Source of the DNA: an uncultured Dehalococcoidia bacterium
Lineage (GTDB): Bacteria > Chloroflexota > Dehalococcoidia > Lucifugimonadales > GCA-2712585
DNA length: 9,184 nucleotides
Direction: 5' to 3'
NCBI GenBank assembly: GCA_913052045.1
Contig: CAJXDJ010000021.1
Coordinates: forward strand, 1 to 9,184
Position numbers and translations under genes: made by a program. Every line of letters begins with the position of its first letter. Positions within the stretch are counted from its first letter, which is position 1. A model generated the notes under the pieces. The model was not told where the DNA came from. It was given only the letters and a program-made list of their open reading frames with translations, and did no database searches. Shown here in pieces: positions 6,459-9,184 of the stretch.

Positions 6459-7745
6459 TCACTCCATGAGTGACTTTATTAGGATCGTTTCGTCTCGATG
6501 AGGACCGGTAGAGATCATGTGAAATTCACTGCCTATTAACTTCTCAAGTCGGCTAATATAGGCGGCAGCTTCCTGAGGTAACTGATTTGCCTTAGTTATT
6601 CCTGCAGTCGGTTTGGACCAGCCACTCATTTCTTCGTATACCGGAGTGCATTTTTCTAGAATTCCGCTGCTACTTGGGAAACGATTAATAGTGGTTCCGT
6701 TGGTATCGTACCCAACACAAATCTTGATTGGGTCAAACCCATCAAGTACGTCCAGTCTGGTTAATACTAACGATGTGAATCCATTTATATTTTGGCTGTA
6801 TCTGGCTGCTACCGCATCGAACCATCCGATACGGCGAGCTCGCCCCGTAGTTGTGCCGTATTCCCAGGCGCGTTCTCGTAATTGGTCCGCTGTGTTATCA
6901 GTCATCTCAGTAGGAAACGGACCAGAGCCCACCCTAGTGCAGTATGCTTTAAATACTCCAATAACTCCTGCTATTGCTTGCGGCGGAAAGCCAAGTCCTG
7001 GCAGTGCGCCTCCTATTGAGGAAGAAGACGAAGTGACGTAGGGGTATGTGCCGTGGTCCAAGTCTAATAGAGTTCCCTGAGCGCCCTCAAGTATCAATGT
7101 TTCGTTTCTATCCAATGCGTCGTGTAACAATAATTCAGTGGATTGTACAAAGGGGTCTAATTTCTGAGCCCAGACCATACAACGTTGGAAGATGTCATCA
7201 AGATTTACGGGACTGACTTGATATACCTTAGTTAACAGAGCGTTTTTGTGTTCAACGACGGTCGCCAGCCGAGACAATAGATTTGACGGATCATAAAGGT
7301 CACCTACTCGTATACCAGACCGATTAGTTTTGTCTACATAAGCAGGGCCCACGCCTTTTTCTGTGGTACCTATCGGATCATCTCCCCTATCCTTTTCCTC
7401 CAATTTATCTAGGAGAACATGATATGGCATAATGAGGTGTGCTCTATCACTCAAATATATTTTTTTTGTGTCTATCCCCCTAGCGGTCAGCGCTTCGATT
7501 TCGGATAGAAATACATCTGGGTCTACTACAACTCCGTTCCCTATTACACATGAGACGTGATTTCTAAAAATGCCCGACGGTACCAGATGCAGGGAAAATG
7601 ATCCTTGTTCATTTATGACGGTGTGTCCGGCATTATTGCCCCCAGCATAGCGCACAACCCATTGTGCTCGTTCGGCGAGGTAATCCACTACCTTGCCCTT
7701 GCCCTCGTCCCCCCACTGAGCGCCTATTAACCCATATCCTGGCAA
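6459..7745 (-). CDS. purA: Adenylosuccinate synthetase
   Basis: PurA joins IMP and aspartate using GTP to make adenylosuccinate, the first step from IMP to AMP. The product is 428 residues, the normal length. Signatures are AQWGDEGKGK (9-18, catalytic base D13), GGNNAGHTV (35-43, catalytic H41), GTTEKGVGPAY (126-136), EGAQGTLLDLDHGTYPYVTSS beginning at 220, GTTTGRARRIGWFDAV, and a C-terminal STGPHRDET that binds the guanine base. The usual RRCGW reads RRIGW, a mild substitution. The start is TTG (7745-7743); GGAAGTGG on the minus strand ends six bases before it, and no better start lies upstream. Transcription should begin from the divergent region shared with prs and continue into dapA. Confidence 0.97.
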   Translation of the reverse strand: MPGYGLIGAQWGDEGKGKVVDYLAERAQWVVRYAGGNNAGHTVINEQGSFSLHLVPSGIFRNHVSCVIGNGVVVDPDVFLSEIEALTARGIDTKKIYLSDRAHLIMPYHVLLDKLEEKDRGDDPIGTTEKGVGPAYVDKTNRSGIRVGDLYDPSNLLSRLATVVEHKNALLTKVYQVSPVNLDDIFQRCMVWAQKLDPFVQSTELLLHDALDRNETLILEGAQGTLLDLDHGTYPYVTSSSSSIGGALPGLGFPPQAIAGVIGVFKAYCTRVGSGPFPTEMTDNTADQLRERAWEYGTTTGRARRIGWFDAVAARYSQNINGFTSLVLTRLDVLDGFDPIKICVGYDTNGTTINRFPSSSGILEKCTPVYEEMSGWSKPTAGITKANQLPQEAAAYISRLEKLIGSEFHMISTGPHRDETILIKSLME

Positions 7746-7788
7746 ATGAATCCACTTCCAAAAAGATTGGGCCCCAAAAACCCAACAG

Positions 7789-7797
7789 AGTATAACA
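7789..7797 (-). promoter_or_regulatory. Candidate purA-dapA promoter (extended -10)
   Basis: On the minus strand TGT-TATACT (7797-7789) matches an extended -10. The transcript would start near 7782, giving a leader of about 37 bases. I see no good -35 at the right distance; TTGACG at 7839-7834 is too far upstream for this -10. The shared TGTTA core with the rpsO and prs candidates supports the call. Confidence 0.45.
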
Positions 7798-7861
7798 GAA
7801 AGAAAAAAGGCATTTCTATATAGTCTTAATTATCGTCAAGCGAGTGAATCGTTGGGATACC

Positions 7862-7890
7862 TTTTGAGCGTTATGAACCTATGTTATAAT
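7862..7890 (+). promoter_or_regulatory. Candidate prs promoter (TG-TATAAT)
   Basis: TATAAT at 7885-7890 is a perfect -10, with TG at 7882-7883 making it extended. TTTTGA (7862-7867) at 17 bp is a weak -35. Immediately downstream, 7893-7906 is an unbroken GC block (GGCCGGCCCGGCCG) covering the discriminator and likely start point. The leader to the prs ATG is about 90 bases. This is the strongest promoter match in the window. Confidence 0.6.
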
Positions 7891-7927
7891 CTGGCCGGCC
7901 CGGCCGTCTATTCCAAGTGTAATCGGT

Positions 7928-7984
7928 ATGCCATTGAGTCGGGGACATTACGTCGAACAAGCAAACACCGGTAATTGGGAGTAA
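7928..7984 (+). other. Possible 18-codon leader ORF upstream of prs
   Basis: ATG at 7928 opens an 18-codon frame (MPLSRGHYVEQANTGNWE) ending at TAA 7982-7984, in frame with prs and three bases before its ATG. The prs ribosome-binding site GGGAG (7977-7981) lies inside its last codons, so translating it would affect prs initiation. No convincing Shine-Dalgarno precedes it and I recognise no regulatory codon run. It may be chance. Confidence 0.25.
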
Positions 7985-7987
7985 GTA

Positions 7988-8944
7988 ATGTATCCGTTAA
8001 ATGATGAACTTTGTGTCTTATCTGGGAATGCTCACCCGGAGCTTGCAAAAGATATTTGTGACTACCTAAAGATCCCTATCGGTAAATCTGAAGCTTTCAA
8101 ATTTCCAAATGACAATACGTTTGTACGTATTCTTGAAAATGTACGGGAAAGGGATGTCTTTGTGGTTCAACCAATCTGTTTCCCCGTTAACGATAATTTA
8201 ATGGAACTTTTGATTATGATAGATGCCGCCAAACGTGCATCGGCTGGTAGAGTAACTGCGTTAATGCCGTATTATGGTTATTCACGCACGGATAAGAAGG
8301 ATCAACCAAGGGTACCTATTACCGCTAGATTAGTTGCAGACTTACTAACAGCTGCTGGGGCAGATAGAATGTTAACTGTCGATTTGCACGCAGGGCAGAT
8401 ACAAGGGTTTTTTAATATACCCGTCGATGAATTAACTGCTGTTCCATTACTAGTTGATTACTTTAGAGAAAAGCATTTAGAGGACTTAGTAGTTGTTGCT
8501 ATAGACATTGGAATAAGTAAACGAGCTAGAGATGTCGCTGAGAGATTAGACGCTCCCCTGGCTATAGTAGAAAAGCGCCGTGATGGTAACAAATCTATAG
8601 CTGAGAGCTTGAACGTGATTGGTGATGTGGGTGGTAAGAATGTGCTGACCTTTGATGATGAAATCGATACAGCGGGATCAACTATAGCTGCTGTGAATGC
8701 TTTGATTGATCGAGGTGCTAAACAAGTGTTTTCTTGTGTTACCCATCCTATACTTTCAGGTCTAGCTTCTGAGAGAATTGAGAATAGCACGATTCAAGAA
8801 TTGGTTATAACGGATACGGTTCCATCTTCGGCAAAACGTCCTAATGGGAAAATAAAAGTTCTGTCGGTTGCACCTCTCTTAGGAGAGGCAATCCGGAGGA
8901 TTCACCAAGGACAATCCGTGGGAGCCCTTTTTGAAGAGAGATAA
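7988..8944 (+). CDS. prs: Ribose-phosphate pyrophosphokinase (PRPP synthase)
   Basis: Prs transfers pyrophosphate from ATP to ribose 5-phosphate to make PRPP, the precursor for purines, pyrimidines, NAD, histidine and tryptophan. The product is 318 residues, the usual class I length. Conserved parts are SGNAHPELA (12-20), PVNDNLMELLIMIDA (66-80), the ATP-binding region PYYGYSRTDKKDQPR (94-108), DLHAGQIQGFF (132-142), the catalytic flexible loop with EKRR (195-198), the PRPP-binding loop FDDEIDTAGS (222-231; usually VDDIIDTAGT) and TDTVP near the C-terminus. Departures from the E. coli/Bacillus pattern are FPNDNTF for the F-S-D-G-E segment and IDIGISKRAR for PDVGGVKRAR. The core catalytic residues look intact, so these suggest a lineage-specific subtype rather than loss of function. 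GGGAG lies six bases before the ATG. secA begins 2 bp after the stop. Confidence 0.96.
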   Translation: MYPLNDELCVLSGNAHPELAKDICDYLKIPIGKSEAFKFPNDNTFVRILENVRERDVFVVQPICFPVNDNLMELLIMIDAAKRASAGRVTALMPYYGYSRTDKKDQPRVPITARLVADLLTAAGADRMLTVDLHAGQIQGFFNIPVDELTAVPLLVDYFREKHLEDLVVVAIDIGISKRARDVAERLDAPLAIVEKRRDGNKSIAESLNVIGDVGGKNVLTFDDEIDTAGSTIAAVNALIDRGAKQVFSCVTHPILSGLASERIENSTIQELVITDTVPSSAKRPNGKIKVLSVAPLLGEAIRRIHQGQSVGALFEER

Positions 8945-8946
8945 AG

Positions 8947-9060
8947 TTGGTAAAACTGCTTGACAAGTTATTCGGCTCCAATGAAGACAAGGTAGCGAAA
9001 CGATTTCTACACAGGATTCAGGAGATAAATCGGCTTGAAGTTGATTTAGAAAAAATCTGA
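8947..9060 (+). pseudogene. secA: 5' end of secA (preprotein translocase ATPase), frame broken after 37 codons
   Basis: SecA is the ATPase motor that drives preproteins through SecYEG. A TTG start at 8947, two bases after the prs stop and with GAGAG (8936-8940) six bases before it, opens a frame beginning MVKLLDKLFGSNEDKVAKRF and continuing through QEINRLEVDLEKI. This fits the SecA N-terminus (M-x-x-x-L-x-K-x-F-G, then I-N-x-L-E and L-E-K-L-S-D-E-E-L). The frame stops at TGA 9058-9060, exactly where SDEEL should begin; S-D is still readable one frame over (9056-9061). SecA is normally about 800-1000 residues and essential, so a real stop here is unlikely to be in the cell's only copy. A sequencing or assembly error near the contig end is the simplest explanation; a decayed duplicate is the alternative. 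Confidence 0.65.
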
Positions 9061-9184
9061 CCGCAACAATTCAAAAAAACAAAACCACTTCATTTGATTT
9101 TTAAAAGTTGGTTAAAACCTCAACAATCAAAAAAGCAGTTTTCGAGTTTGTTTTTTCTTATCGTCGCAATCAGATCAACTATAT
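9061..9184 (+). other. Right-edge segment: frame-shifted remains of secA or low-quality contig end
   Basis: No open frame of useful length continues here. By my count G is only about one base in ten on the plus strand, and A- and T-runs are frequent. Fragments that fit SecA after SDEEL appear in different frames: K-T-x-x-F at 9081-9095 in frame with 9081, and F-x-x-x-L-x-x-G around 9090-9115 in the other frame, interrupted by TGA and TAA. This looks like coding sequence with several small insertions and deletions. I see no terminator hairpin or repeat. Confidence 0.4.

Noticed and set aside
7767..7777. Palindrome TTGGG-C-CCCAA in the purA leader
   Set aside because: Short, one-base centre, no link to a promoter element; possible weak leader hairpin but not distinguishable from chance.
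1..9184. Search for a novel system (CRISPR, toxin-antitoxin, retron, phage or transposon genes)
   Set aside because: Nearly all of the window is accounted for by conserved housekeeping genes with short gaps; no direct-repeat array, transposase, integrase or unexplained gene-sized region is present.

Overview
The window is a stretch of ordinary bacterial core genes at moderate to low GC. It holds eight recognisable genes, the broken beginning of a ninth, and two short divergent control regions. I found no mobile element, CRISPR array, tRNA or rRNA, and no accessory or defence system. The taxon cannot be fixed without a search. The wording of the Prs protein (FPNDNTF, KKDQPRVPITARL and FDDEIDTAG) and the mix of rpsO-pnp, lysine-pathway, purA and prs genes remind me of Chloroflexota (Dehalococcoidia or SAR202-like). 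That is an inference from memory, held with modest confidence. Five of the nine genes appear to start at GTG or TTG.

Layout from left to right. Positions 1-805 hold rsmI on the minus strand, cut by the window edge just before its stop. A 94-bp divergent gap carries a candidate rpsO promoter and a 14-bp dyad. The plus-strand block rpsO-pnp-dapB-asd fills 900-5497. It encodes ribosomal protein S15, polynucleotide phosphorylase with a Gly/Arg-rich tail, and two lysine/diaminopimelate pathway enzymes. After a 53-bp convergent gap comes a minus-strand pair transcribed leftward, purA then dapA (7745-5551). A 242-bp divergent region holds candidate promoters for purA and prs. The plus-strand pair prs and secA closes the window; secA begins 2 bp after prs and loses its frame after 37 codons.

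The genes work together in two ways. rpsO and pnp form the classic translation/RNA-decay pair. Asd makes aspartate semialdehyde, DapA condenses it with pyruvate, and DapB reduces the product, so three consecutive lysine/diaminopimelate steps are here, split over two convergent units. PurA uses aspartate for AMP synthesis and Prs makes PRPP for purine synthesis, so most of the metabolic genes concern aspartate and nucleotide supply.

Points worth a second look: the frame-broken secA and its G-poor flank at the right edge; a possible nearly leaderless 11-codon ORF that overlaps the rpsO start and resembles its N-terminus; a shared extended -10 motif (TGTTAYAMT) at three promoters; a very GC-rich palindromic block directly after the prs -10; an in-frame short ORF in the prs leader; and the repeat-built RGG-like tail of PNPase.
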